Source: Epiperipatus broadwayi (lineage: Eukaryota > Onychophora > Udeonychophora > Euonychophora > Peripatidae). Taken from it: a DNA stretch of 64,000 bases. The stretch's first letter is position 1. The number at the start of each line of letters is the position of its first letter. Location: contig JAQFVV010006713.1 of assembly GCA_028023455.1 (NCBI GenBank), positions 372,001 through 436,000 of the forward strand, in the 5' to 3' direction. Below, piece by piece: positions 51,649-64,000 of the stretch. A model generated the notes under the pieces. The model was not told where the DNA came from. It did no database searches and was given only the letters and a program-made list of their open reading frames with translations. Position numbers and translations under genes: made by a program.

Positions 51649-53598
51649 TGTATAACGGGATGATCCTTTTCAGGACTCAAGGAAGTCGCATCTAACTATA
51701 GTCGGACATTGAATCTTTTTATAGAATGCCATGGATGATGTGATTTAAAATATAATCCAATCCACTCTTCTATTAATGACTTCGTTACTCTTCGAATTTG
51801 AGCTCAGAGGAGAAATTGCAATTGACTCTTTTCAGGCATTTCCACAAGTATCCCATAGTAATGATAAATTTAGTATAAGCTATATATAACTTTTTTATAA
51901 ATATTAAATCACTAAGTTGATTCAACATATATATGTGTGAGTAGGTATATTTATAATTATTGGTTTTATAAAATGACTAAATAAAATAAACAAACGAGAC
52001 CTATTTAATTTTAAAATCAAGTTTAACACATTTTAATCCGTAATAGAAACAAAAATATTATCTCATAAATAATAAAAATATTAAAATTTAGAATCATAAT
52101 CTGTGCTTATATTTAAATACAATAAAAACTATTTAACATTAAAAAAACATAATGTAATCATTTACATATATATAATTTAAAATCCTGTGTATAATAAATA
52201 ATACACATGATACATTATAATCTACGTATTGTGTCATTAAAATGATTCAGTGTGTGTTATATGCCTATATAAGATAACATCCATTCACACTAGATTAATA
52301 ATAGAATGTATTCTGATATTAGTTATTTATGTTTAAAAAGAAATTATGTTAATTGTCAGGTAAGATTCAATTTGGAATATAATAAAACTTACTTCCAAAT
52401 TGAAATAATTTAAAAACTTTTACCTTAGTCAGCCATCATTTTCATCAGAGCATATATCAAAATATCAACATCTAAATTTTATTAAATAAATAAAAATAAA
52501 ATGTTCATCTTATCAATTCTCCACTTATTCTGTTAAAATCAATTTAATATATGAAATAATTTCTCCCCGTAAATATAGTTGTCCTCAAAGGAAATAAAGT
52601 TTAAGAGTTATTAAAATACACAATGAAGTAATCCAAGACGAGAAAGAATAATGGTTTTATATCCCTCCTTAGACGAAATAAAATGACGATGAATGTTGAA
52701 ACAAAGTTCATTGATCATCCTTCGAAGAGGCAATCCACATATTCATTCTTTTAAATATTTGCGTAATAAAATATTTAACATATTCTTCAATATAATACTC
52801 CATTATTAAGGCAGCTTTTTAAATGAGAATTACAATGATTATTTTTTAGGCATTGAGTAGGAATAAATTTACATGTTCAGGTTTAAAACATCAGCAAAAA
52901 TCCTTGGCATAAATTGTCTAGCCAGAGAACATCTTTGTAAATTTTTGTCTTCTTAAATATATATTTTATAAACTCATTTCGAAGACATTGAAAACTTTTA
53001 TATCCTTGTCAATTTCAATGATTATTTTTATAGTTCTTTATAATATTAAAAGTAAATTAATTACTTGAAGACAGTTTTAAAAATAGTGAATCTTCTTTTT
53101 TTCTTAAATGTGTTCTAAATTTGAACACCTTTAAATTTACAGACGTAGTTCTTGCCTTGATAACTAAATAGAAGATTATTGTTATAACAATATTAGTTCA
53201 TTTTTATACTGGATAAATTTCTGCAAGCATATCACATAATCATGTTCACGCTCTCTATTGTTTAAAATATACAATTTATAATGAACCCCAAACATTTATT
53301 TCCTTTGTTTCAACTGATAAAAATGCAATGTTGACTTAAGGCTTTGTCAAATGTCAAGTTTTAGTTAATAAAAAATACTATTAGTTGGAAACATTTATTT
53401 ATGTGTGTGTATAAACAAATTAGAATTATTCATTTTTAGAATTATTCTTTTAATACTAACTAGTTTATGTATATAGATGATATATGAAAAGCTTAAGATA
53501 GGTGTAAGTTATTTATATCTGTTGATTCAATATAGGCACAGTTAAATTCACAAAGAAACACAAATTGTTTTAGGTGAAGCTCATATGGTACTCTCACA
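51649..53598 (-). repeat. Element B, 5' LTR (right), uninterrupted
   Basis: 1.95 kb, TG...CA termini intact (TGTGAGAG on the minus strand to TTATACA). It aligns with the left LTR through its whole length apart from the hAT, with few substitutions. It contains the empty hAT target ATTTACAT at about 52162. Confidence 0.9.
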
Positions 53599-53603
53599 AT
53601 ACT

Positions 53604-54143
53604 ATGAAAAAACTAAGGCAAAACTAGGATGACATATTCACTTATGTACTGAAGAGAAAAAAAACTAATATGACAAATGCATTAATATTTTATAAAAAGA
53701 ACATGCATGTAGATTTAACCTAAGCGGTTTGAAGTGAGTTGCAAAAAAATCATAAAAAAAAAAATCAAAGAACCTGCTTGTTTGTAAAACAATGAACACC
53801 ACGATGAAGCAGAGAACCAATAACATTCAAAGGAATAAACAATATGTTTTTTAAATGTTATTTAATGATGATTTTTTTAATAATGACAATATTCATAAGT
53901 ATGAAATACATTGAAAGTATATGAAGATCCTAAAATAAATATTAAAGTACAAACTTTTAATGTTATATATATATATATGTAATTTCCAATTTATTGTGAC
54001 ACAAACACATATGTGTTACACAGAACGATTTAAAAATAAAAAAAAGAGAAATCAAAATGATATATATATTAAATAAAAATATCATATATAATAACACAGC
54101 AAAAGTACATCCACTTTTTCTTGTAAAATATATATGTTCTACA
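53604..54143. other. AT-rich spacer
   Basis: No gene or recognisable repeat seen between element B and the Penelope-like pair. Confidence 0.4.
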
Positions 54144-55720
54144 ATAATATCAACAAATTAAAAATCCTTCCTTTTCTTTTCAAAAACTTTATTTTCTTAT
54201 CTCAATACTGAACATATATATATATTTATATAATACAAAACTCCAATGTTTCAACTGTTTTTATCTCATACAGTCATTTTCAAGGATCTGCAACAACAAT
54301 ATTAAATACATATCAATAAATAAACTTCAATTACATAAAAACTTTCTCTTACATTAACATAAACAGTAACAAACATATTAAACATATAGAAATATATTTT
54401 ACTTACATCTTTCTCCCACTGCTATATTTTGTTACTCTTTCTTTTACAATTAATTACAAATATATCTTAAAATCATCCAAGAAACTTTCTATACAAATTT
54501 AAATACCAACTCTAATTTCCAAAAACCTCCCCCTTTCTTTAAATTTTATCTAAAACCCATCTTAAAACTACATTCCTAAACTATATATTTAAATGAATAT
54601 AAAACAAGTATAAACACCCCCCCTCTCTCTCTCTATTTTATACAAAAAAACTTCTAACAATTTACCTAAACCCATTAAGCATTTATTTTAATTATACATT
54701 AATTTATATTCCTTATCTACTCCATTAATTCTATTTAGAGTAGGATTATATTTTTTTATATAAAAAATTCTTTAACCATCCTTTCCCTGTAATTTTTAAC
54801 CCTTTCTAACATTTTAATACTAAATTCTTTATGACCTCAACCTTTACAATGAATGTAAATATTTGAATTTTTGTCATATAAATGTTGTCTAAGTCTAGTT
54901 TTTAATGTATTCTTAGTTGTACCAATATATGAAACCTTTCCCCCCTCCCTCTTACAATTTAAACATTCAATTAAATAAATTCCATTCATTTTGTCAGTTT
55001 TTATATTTTTTGTATCATTAATTAAATTTTCTAAATTCAATTTCTTTTTATATGCTGGTTTAATAATTAACCTACTTTCCCCTTTGTATTTATTATTTAT
55101 ACTTTTTATAATCTTTTTAATCTTCATAAAAGTATCTCTAGAAACATTGTAACTATTATATATAAAATTATTTACATCTTTCCCATTGTTTCTCTTCTTT
55201 ATTATTTTTTTAATATTTCTTTTTTTTAACTGGATAATTATTTTTTATACCTTCCTTTTTTATATTACTAATTTCTTTTATAAACAATTTTTCTTCAGAA
55301 CATAAATTAATTGCTCTGTTTATCCTATTATTAATAATATTAATTTTATGTTCATATTCAATATATAAATCCCAACTACTTAACAAATCATAAAAAGTTT
55401 CTTTTCTGAATACACTAGTGTCAATATCAATCTTACAATTTTTAATAACTTTTTTTATTATAACATCCATATAAGTAATTACATTATTTTTTCTTTTTCC
55501 ATAGTAAAACTAATGTCACCATCAATTGAATTAATATACCTTATAAAACATTCAGATTTTCTATAATTGCCATTGAACACTAAAAAATAATCATCAACAT
55601 ACCTAACCCAAAAAACAGGCTTATATTTTGTAATACAAAAATATTTATCTTCATAATCATCCATAAATATAGCAGCTAACAATCCACTCTTACTATTCCC
55701 CATACTCATATGATTTTGTA
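54144..55720 (-). pseudogene. Penelope-like element, inverted left copy
   Basis: Three minus-strand frames follow each other. The part of 55856-55479 from about 55712 has HMSMGNSKSGLLAAIFMDDY (RT motif B) and KPVFWVRYVDDYFLVFNGNY with YVDD, the RT catalytic motif C. The frame 55470-55210 is the RT C-terminal linker. The frame 55127-54837 has KMNGIYLIECLNCKREGGKV, then YIGTTKNTLKTRLRQHLYDK, the GIY-YIG endonuclease with its R and H residues. Frameshifts separate them and a TGA interrupts after HCKG. It is 5'-truncated: motif A is absent. The outer end is AATATCAACAAATT. A degenerate hammerhead-like motif lies at 54249-54287. The copy is close in sequence to the right copy. Confidence 0.88.
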
Positions 55721-55761
55721 AAGACTTTAAATGTTTTTTAGAGGGAAATAAGTATAAAAAT
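55721..55761. other. Junction of the head-to-head Penelope-like pair
   Basis: About 40-50 bases match neither copy clearly. They separate the truncated 5' ends of the two opposed elements. Confidence 0.5.
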
Positions 55762-57549
55762 GTGTTTTTTGTTAAACTTGATATATGTAGTATGTACACA
55801 AATATTGTACCACATAAGGCATTTGATATAATATTGAATAGATATATTAAAGACACTAATAAGAGTATAAAAATGGAATGTAATCAATTGTATGATATGT
55901 TAAATATTTGTTGTAAAGATGTGGTATTTAAATATAATGAAGTATATTATAAACAATGTAAAGGATTGAGTATGGGGAATAGTATGAGTGGATTGTTAGC
56001 TGCTATATTTATGGATTAGTATGAAGATAAATATTTTTGTATTACAAAATATAAGCCTGTTTTTTGGGTTAGGTATGTTGATAATTATTTTTTAGTGTTC
56101 AATGGCAATTATAGAAAATCTGAATGTTTTATAAGGTATATTAATTCAATTGATGATGACATTAGTTTTACTATGGAAAAAGAAAAAAATAATGTAATTA
56201 CTTATATGGATGTTATAATAAAAAAGTTATTAAAAATTGTAAGATTGATATTGAAACTAGTGTATTCAGAAAAGAAACTTTTTATGGTTTGTTAAGTAGT
56301 TGGGATTCAGATATTGAATATCAACATAAAATTAATATTATTAATAATAGGATAAACAGAGCAATTAATTTATGTTCTGAAGAAAAATTGTGTATAAAAG
56401 AAATTAGTAATATAAAAGAGGAAGGTATAAAAAATAATTATCCAGTTAAAATTATTGATAAATTATGTAATAAAAGAAATATTAAAAAAATAATAAAGAA
56501 GAGAAACAATAGGAAAGATGTAAATCATTTTATATATAATAGTTACAATGTTTCTAGAGATACTTTTATGAAGATTAAAAAGATTATAAAAAGTATAAAT
56601 AATAAATACAAAGGGGAAAGTAGGTTAATTATTAAACCAGTATATAAAAAGAAATTGAATTTAGGAAATTTAATTAATGATACAAAAAATATAGAAACTG
56701 ACAAAATGAATGGAATTTATTTAATTAAATGTTTAAATTGTAAGAGGAAGGGGGAAATGTTTCATATATTGGTACAACTAAGAATACATTAAAAACTAGA
56801 CTTAGACAACATTTATATGCCAAAAATTCAAATATTTACATTCATTGTAAAGGTTTAGGTCATAAAGAATTTAGTATTAAAATGTTAGAAAGGGTTAAAA
56901 ATTACAGGGAAAGGATGGTTAAAGAATTTTTTTATATAAAAAAATATAATCCTACTCTAAATAGAATTAATGGAGTAGATAAGGAATATAAATTAATGTA
57001 TAATTAAAATAAATGCTTAATGGGTTTAGGTAAATTGTTAGAAGTTTTTTTGTATAAAAGAGAGAGGGGAAATGTTTATATTTGTTTTATATTCATTTAA
57101 ATATATAGTTTAGGAATGTAGTTTTAAGATGGGTTTTAGATAAAATTTAAAGAAAGGGGGAGGTTTTTGGAAATTAGAGTTGGTATTTAAATTTGTATAG
57201 AAAGTTTCTTGGATGATTTTAAGATATATTTGTAATTAAATAATGTAAAAGAAAGAGTAATAAAATATAGCAGTGGGAGAAAGATGTAAGTAAAATATAT
57301 TTCTATATGTTTAATATGTTTGTTACTGTTTATGTTAATGTAAGAGAAAGTTTTTATGTAATTGAAGTTTATTTATTGATATGTATTTAATATTGTTGTT
57401 GCAGATCCTTGAAAATGACTGTATGAGATAAAAACAGTTGAAACATTGGAGTTTTGTATTATATAAATGTATATATATGTTCAGTATTGAGATAAAAAAA
57501 TAAAGTTTTTGAAAAGAAAAAGGAGAAGGATTTTTAATTTGTTGATATT
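55762..57549 (+). pseudogene. Penelope-like element, right copy
   Basis: Frame 55762-56019 starts inside the RT: FFVKLDICSMYTNI (motif A with the catalytic Asp) and YKQCKGLSMGNSMSGLLAAI (motif B), then an in-frame TAG after FMD. The same phase continues to FWVRYVDNYFLVF, where the YVDD of the left copy has become YVDN. After a frameshift, 56289-56792 gives the linker, ending in KMNGIYLIKCLNCKRKG. After another frameshift the GIY-YIG second half (VSYIGTTKNTLKTRLRQHLY) runs to KYNPTLNRINGVDKEYKLMY and a stop at about 57005. The 3' region ends GTTGATATT. It is 5'-truncated within the RT, with an AATAAA-like string and hammerhead-like motif near the 3' end. Confidence 0.88.
57407..57444 (+). ncRNA. 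Degenerate hammerhead-like motif of the Penelope-like 3' region
   Basis: CTTGAAAATGACTG, a 13-base loop, CAGTTGAAAC. The GACTG/CAGTT stem and GAAAC match the motif at 44755-44782, but the first core strand (CTGATGA) is not kept. The same motif is mirrored at 54249-54287 and, in part, at about 33436-33470. Confidence 0.3.
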
Positions 57550-60532
57550 AAATAAAAATAAAAAAGGAGACAGTTAATTATTAGGTAAAAATAGAAATAT
57601 ATTTTTCTTTAAATAAAATGTAAAGGCAGGGTAAAGACTATTAGACTGTAGGAATTTTGTTTTTAATTTACTATTTAAAAGAAAACATTTGTCTGTTCTC
57701 TGTTAACAGGAAAAAAAAAGAATTCTGATGGATTATAAAAAACAAAAGAATCAATTATAAATTTAATTATGTAAAGTTACTTTTGAAAGAATTTCATTGT
57801 ATAAGCAATAATTGAAACTAGATAATTAGTTATTTAATTAAAAATCTCTAATATGTGTAAATTATCTGATCAAAAGGAATTTGGTTAAAATTTAGTGGGT
57901 CCAATTGATTAGATAATAAGTTTGATCAAATCATAATTAAAAAAATTTAGAAGAAGAGATTAACTAATTAAAAGAATTTGGAAAACTAATTAATAACATG
58001 GGTGGTCACAATGGATAGAAAAGGGATAAAAGCTACAAATTTTCTATTGTTTGATTCTTTTGACAAGTTTTTCTGGGGGAAGTCTATAAAATTTGCTTGA
58101 GTTTTGCTGTCACTTAACTCAGTGGTGCACTTTTAATCATTCATTTTACTTCCAGCTTGTTATGCAGCAGAAATGTATAGCAATATTCAAGGATATCTAA
58201 ACATTATCCTTGAAATGGTTTATAGTGGTGCACATTCTGTTTCATCTACTATGTTCCATAGTAATAATTATTTGAGGTTTAAATCCTGTTAAGTACATGT
58301 ATATTCTCATATATTAATGTATATACACTTATGTACATGTATAGCTATGTATAATACATATATCTGGATATATTTCACATGCTAAATTAAACACATATAT
58401 CTGCATATTTGTATATTTATTTAAAGATATAATTGTGTAAACATCATTATATATGTATTAGCACTCTTATATATGCAAGTATAAGCTGTAACATAATAGA
58501 TTTAGTAATGTTACAGCACAATTATAATTATATTTTGAATTTTTAATTTGTCATAAATTTAATGTATAAATTTATTCATTATTTGACTTTAGAATCACAT
58601 ATATATCTTAATTCCATGAGTGACCAACATACATATATAACAAAATGTTTACACAACAAATAATTTAGTTTTAAAAATATTAAATAATTCTCAGTAAAAA
58701 AAGATTATGCTACATACACCTGGTTGAGGGTTAAATGTTAATTTTAAAAATAATGAATTTTAAAATATATCTTGGACAAAGCAAATGCAAACAAGCATCA
58801 CTATTTTCTTCTGACTAGAGATTTTCTTTTGCCTGCCAGGATGAAACTGTTAAGTTTAAAAGTTAATTAAGAGATGTTAAATTTAAAGATTAAAATTTAA
58901 AAGTTGTAATCAAGTTAATAAATTTTATAAGGGGGGGGGGTCAAAAATCTAATATAAAATCCCCTAAATTTTAGCACTCAATATCTCTCTCATATAATAA
59001 TTAAAGCAGTTGCTGTTGGGAGCTATGCCCACTTGAAAATGAACATGTGTGGCTAGGAAGGCCTCAACTTTGCCATTTTTCTTCAGAAGAATGATCTACA
59101 GAATGGAGGAGTTCAATACCAGTTGCAAAGAAGACACCAAGGAGAACAACCTATTCAGGAGTGCTAATGCCTATTTCAAATGCTGGATAATTCAGCCTAA
59201 AAGTAGATTGGTAGCATTTCTTTTCCACAGAGCTCTATAAATCTCTTTCAAAATTCTCAATAAATTCCTTAAGGTAGCTATCTATAATGAACATTCATCA
59301 AGTATTTTTTTCTCGAATAATTAAAATCTTGTAAAATAAAGTTTCTAAATTTTGTAATGATTAAATATGTGTTTATATTAAATCTAATATAATTGTAACA
59401 ATCTTGCTTATAAAACTAAATATAAATGTAATTTTATGGTAAATTCTTCTTTAAATATAATAACTGTAATCAGTTATTATTTAACCATTATAATCTGCAG
59501 CCATGCCTATTCTATTTTTATTTTATTTATTCTTAATTTATATGTTATGATATACCATAATTTTAAAGTAGAGATAAATAATTTACTAAACTTTCATGAG
59601 AGATGATTAAAAGCTCTCCCATGTAACTTTTTCATCACTTTTTTAGCTGACAGAAATCTCTCCTTTGAAATTTATTGTAAAAGATAACAACAGAATGCTA
59701 TGCACTTATTGTTATCTAGATTTAATTAGTTGATAGGCATTACTTTGTTTATTAAGGTTTGTGGATTATTATTAATCTTAGTTAGATAATGGCAGGGATT
59801 ATACTTAAAGGCATATTTGTAAATGTCATAATGCTTGAAATATGCTTTCTCCTCTGCAGTTTATTATATGAAATATATAGATTCAATATTTATCAACTAG
59901 ATTGCTTGTAATGAACCCCTCCTCTTAGCATGATTAAGGTATGCTAATTGGAGAACTGGGTCAAGGTAGTTTTGCTGAATAAAACTATAAAATTTTGTGC
60001 ATTTAAATTTGCCTTTAATATTAGTAGTATTTTATAAGTGTTACAAATGTGTTTTTATTAATCACTATATTTATATTTATGCCTTGCTATGCTTTCTTAA
60101 AATGAGCTTATGGTGATAAACCACCCATTATTTAGTTTAGATAGCCATACCTAGAACTGGAACATAAGGGTCCAGAACCATTTTCAAAGCTGCTCTGACA
60201 CCATGAACTAAGGTTCTTTATTATGCTAGCAAGTTGTATGGTCCAAGGAAAGTGAGTACTAGGTAGTGAATCCCACGAATAAACTATACATTCATACTGA
60301 AAACATATTAGTATCTAGCACCACTATGGTAACTAGTTCATTCCACCTTCTTAGTTATTTGGCATTGGTCAGAACATGGAATCTGTTTTACCAAAGGAAT
60401 TTGTATGTCGAGCATATTTGTTGCTCATAAATAAAATAATAGAATGAATAAATTAATATTTATTTGTATCATCCCAGTAATATTTGACTTCTCAATAGCA
60501 AACCTAGGAATAGTCGGCATAACATCCCCCCC

Positions 60533-60536
<4 letters not shown>
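57550..60536. other. AT-rich region with no recognised gene
   Basis: Mostly AT-rich DNA. Two slightly GC-richer patches occur: 58980-59240, with a 63-codon frame (59049-59240: FRRMIYRMEEFNTSCKED) that I cannot assign, and 60120-60420. A G-run lies at about 58931. A decayed repeat is as likely as a short exon. Confidence 0.4.

Positions 60537-60609
<73 letters not shown>
60537..60609. repeat. AT dinucleotide microsatellite
   Basis: About 70 bases of pure TA repeat. Short Tyr-Ile frames on both strands are artefacts. Confidence 0.95.
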
Positions 60610-60612
<3 letters not shown>

Positions 60613-60934
60613 TGAATCTTAATCACAGATATAAAAATATGTATAAAGTGCATTCTAAATAAGATGAAACTTCTGTGTGTTCATTATCTTGACATTATTG
60701 TAACACTTATGCATATAAAACCTCACAACCAATGCACATCTATTTGTTATTATATTAATCAGTTTGTTTATTTTTAATTATTAAAAGTATTTAAAATTTA
60801 ATACTGTTTAATGTATATCTCACAATCCACTCCAATCAATCCAAATTAACATAAATTTATTAGTATATATATATGCTTTAGCCTATTAAGCCATGGGTGT
60901 TAATATTATTATTAAATTATTAATTCCCTGAGTC

Positions 60935-61160
60935 TCATGTTTCACTCTTTTCTCAGTCAGCTGGTATATTAAATTGAGACTGAGTATAACCTCATACATG
61001 TCATCCATAGGATATTAAATCTCAGAGCACTAAGTAAATGAGTTGAAGTGTGATCAGATTTGAGGTCTCAAGCCATCATCTGGATTAGCTTTAGCATAAT
61101 TTGCCAGAACTCTGGATTTTTTGTTGTGTGAATATACAAATATGACTGTTACAATCCATC
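60935..61160 (-). repeat. Penelope-like 3' flank repeat, second copy
   Basis: Resembles 3442-3680 (CTCAGAGCACT / CACAGAGCACT, and GTGTGAATATACAAATATGA). No coding part adjoins it. Confidence 0.4.
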
Positions 61161-64000
61161 CAATAATACGGTTATAATAAAATCTTATTTATAATGATCT
61201 CAATAAATAGTTGATCACTACTATCATTCATATATAAAAGAATAACACTAAAAAAATTTTATAAAAATAAATTTATAAAAATGATTTAACATTTTATGTA
61301 GTTTTTTCAATCCTTATTAAGTTTTTTTTAATACACAATAAAAATATAACCACAGCATCTATATTGTGAGCAAGATTACTATGGGTTCAAATAGAAGTAA
61401 CTAAGTAAAAGGTTCAAATAGATAACACATTATCAAGAATTATGGGGGAAATGAAGACAATTACCAGTATTATATGGGAATTGACGTAAAGTGTATTATA
61501 TGAAAACAGGTATATGGAAATCACGTGAGGTGAGTACACTAGTAATTCAATAAAATATAACTCAGGTATACAGGCAGTAGGTTTTATCCACTTTCATTTC
61601 TTGGTTTGATGTTAAGTGCATGTTTAAACAAATACTAAGTGAATATATGGTCTAGCAGGGCGCCACTAGATTATCTGAATCTAGACACGGTTATATCTAA
61701 TAACCTTTCACATATACAGGTTTGAATCCCTTCTTGGTACTTTATTTCTAATAAAAATGAAAGATTTTGCTTTTTGAGCCATATCACTATAAGCACTAAT
61801 AGTTAGGTAAAAGTAAAACATCTTTAAACCAAAGTGGAGTATATTAGACATAAATCATTTCTCAGATCTTAACATAACAAATGTGTTTCAATAGTTTTGT
61901 AAGTTCACTAGCTCAGATTATATATAACTAATTTAGGATGGCAATTCACTCATCCTTGCATGAAATAGATGATGGGATGTGGTTATAATAATACTAAGAG
62001 ATCACTAAATATTATAAAATCAATATTTATTTATGGCCTTTAAACAGTTAAACAGCTCATTAATTAAAACGTTGATGATGATGATGATGATGATAATAAT
62101 AACGATAATGACAAGGGTTTCAACTACAGCTCTAGGACTAAGCCTAAACATAAAACTAAATTTTATAAAGAAATTCATAATTATTGCTTAATTTTAGCAT
62201 ATTTACTTATATCTTAAATAACTAATATTCAACCATTGATGATGATGAATAATCACACTTAACAAAGACTACACTTAATGAAATATATACGCCTCGTTTA
62301 ATAAAACAAACTAATATTTATTACTACATTTCTAACATATACATAAAAATTTCTAGATAAATATGAAAATTGACATGAATAATAATAATAATTGATTATA
62401 TTACAATCCTCAGATTAATTTTAAGTTCTTCCCCCTTTCCCTTCAAATGTATTTTTGTATTAAGTTGGACGTCACATTGACCATGATTTTCACTCCATGA
62501 GAAAAGTATTTAAAAAAAAATATTATCTGCTCATTGGCACACATACTTTAAAATACAACATGTAAATAGAATATAAAAAAAAATGTTAGTAAAATTGAAA
62601 GAGCAAGTTTTAGAAAAGAGTTTTAAATTATTTTCTCCCCCTCCCTTCCAAGCGCTGAAATCTATACTGAACTTGAAACAAACTAATCTAATATTCTAAC
62701 ACTACTTGTTACTCCACATTCACTCCCAATTATACACATATAAAAATATCATTATGTATGTGCGTGTTTTATCCCATAATAACAAAATATTATTAAAACC
62801 AAAATAATAATAATATATCAGTTAAAACTAAAATCATAATACCATAAAAAAAAATTGTTTTACATATTCATATTTCATAACTGTAAAATTAATAAACAAA
62901 TAATTTTCATACATTCAAGATCATTTATGAAGCTCAAAGTTATTATTAGTAAGACATTCTTGTTTTAATCGATCTGAATAGTCTTTAAAAGTTCTTTAAA
63001 TAAAATATACCACTTTATTGCTAAAATGTTTATTAAGACTGATATCATAAAAAGAAAATAGATATAAAAAGTCATATTACCGATCTTTTGTTTGTGGCGA
63101 ATTTCCAAGGGTTCAAACTTGTCTTGTATAATGTTTATATTTCTGTAGCTACCATTTCCGTTTTACTGGGAACAATCTCTTTCTTGAGGTGGATAACTAT
63201 TTGATGATGATGACTCTATTGAGGGTTATTTGCTTTAGTGGACAATTTGGAAATCATTATAGTAAATTTTCTTCTCTTCTTGTCAAGCATGTGGATGAAA
63301 TACAGCAGTTGTTTTCCCATTTGTAAATTTTCTTGAGTTTAAAATCAGTTGTTGTAACAATTAATTGGACTTGATGATTAATATTTATCAGTAGATTAAT
63401 TCATCTTCTTTGAATGCAGGTGAATGCTTTCTTCCTTCTATTAAAAACATCTTATTTATCTGGTCAGTTGAAAGGTGTAGAATATTATTTTAGACACATC
63501 TTTTCTTTCCTATGTGATGTGCAGCTTCCTCCAGATGGTCTGGAACCGATGGAACATACATATAATTTTTCTAGCCAGCCATTTCTTATATTTTCAACGT
63601 TCAATATTATAGTTTAATAATCTGAATCAATCACAATAATAATCTAAGACAGCTTTTTATATCCAATTTTTAGCTAACTTAACCAATCAGAGATAGCATC
63701 ACTTGCTATTTTTGGACAAATTTGTTTTAATTAGATCTCTAATTTATTTTCAACCAAAGTATTTTTCAACTGAAAAGTTTAATCCTTTTTCCAGACACTT
63801 TTGTTTTAAAAAAAAAATAGACTCAATTCTTATTTCCTTTCTTTTGTTTTTTCTTTCTTTTTAACATCCAGGTAACACTTCAAATCTTTGAGCTTCCTTC
63901 TTTAGATCTTGATAAGGCAATTTCAAAATTATAGCTCCAAAGTGACAATCATTTACAAAAAAATTCTACTACAAAGATCGATATCTGATTAAACAGATTT
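61161..64000. other. AT-rich region with no recognised gene
   Basis: The segment 61650-61745 (GGGCGCC, GAATCTAGA, GTTTGAATCCC) is faintly like the GGCGCC-containing end of the TGTAACG LTR (20445-20500). A short GAT run lies at about 62073-62095. The 67-codon frame 63414-63617 shows no recognisable motif. Confidence 0.4.

Larger units (their letters stand above)
43449..53598 (-). mobile_element. LTR retrotransposon B, minus strand, with nested hAT
   Basis: The LTR pair is 51649-53598 (5', right) and 43449-47815 (3', left, interrupted by a hAT). The LTR starts TGTGAGAGTACC and ends CCCGTTATACA on the minus strand. ATACT follows the right LTR (53599-53603) and precedes the left LTR (43444-43448), a candidate 5-bp target duplication. 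Directly after the 5' LTR is TGGCGCCCA, and directly before the 3' LTR is a G-run purine tract. The interior (47816-51648) encodes a Gag-like frame and an integrase tail but no reverse transcriptase. Confidence 0.82.

Noticed and set aside
55721-55856. N-terminal part of the 125-codon frame 55479-55856 as genuine Penelope-like protein
   Set aside because: The first ~45 residues are antisense of the right copy's motif A region, read across the head-to-head junction.
60425-60662. Tyr-Ile frames on both strands
   Set aside because: AT dinucleotide repeat.

Overview
The window is a gene-poor, very AT-rich stretch of a repeat-dense animal genome. It has long ATT, ATCT/GTCT and AT microsatellites. 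It also carries Penelope-like elements with GIY-YIG domains, hAT and mariner DNA transposons, a non-LTR retrotransposon (LINE), Ty3/gypsy-like LTR elements with long LTRs, and a tRNA-derived SINE. This mixture points to an invertebrate with a large AT-rich genome. I cannot fix the phylum from the sequence alone. I found no convincing host protein-coding gene; every recognisable coding stretch is a piece of a transposable element, nearly always broken.

Layout. 1-1254: no feature seen. 1255-3437: a solo LTR (TGTAACG family) whose inverted sibling lies at 20408-22580. 3440-5160: two remnants of Penelope-like element C-termini on the minus strand. 5100-6085: a dispersed repeat with a paralogue at 13570-14120. 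9866-10361: ATT-type microsatellite. 11227-12912: debris of an LTR retrotransposon (Gag-like ORF, inverted LTR piece, integrase tail). 14640-15690: LINE 3' end. 15715-16330: degenerate mariner. 17236-18359 and 19365-19911: giant microsatellites on either side of a ~525-bp palindrome (18570-19095). 22581-31100: unannotated AT-rich DNA. 31132-31230: SINE. 31976-35467: a ~3.5-kb foldback element with ~1.2-1.3-kb inverted arms.

36809-43150: LTR element A on the minus strand, with ~2.16-kb LTRs around only ~2 kb of interior. That interior holds a degenerate Gag and no pol. 43449-53598: LTR element B on the minus strand, with ~1.95-kb LTRs, PBS, polypurine tract and candidate target duplication. 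Its interior has a Gag-like coiled-coil frame interrupted by one stop, plus an integrase-tail remnant. A hAT element (43968-46397) with a perfect 8-bp duplication sits in B's left LTR, and a Penelope-like hairpin (44106-44858) sits inside that hAT. 54144-57549: two 5'-truncated Penelope-like elements joined head to head. 57550-64000: mostly unannotated, with an AT microsatellite at 60537-60609.

The main biological story is a family of minus-strand LTR elements with oversized LTRs, a Gag-like product and almost no pol. This resembles the gag-only 'TR-GAG' class known from plants, and would depend on polymerase supplied by an autonomous partner. Layered on it is a history of nested insertions that can be read because an empty paralogous site is present in the same window.
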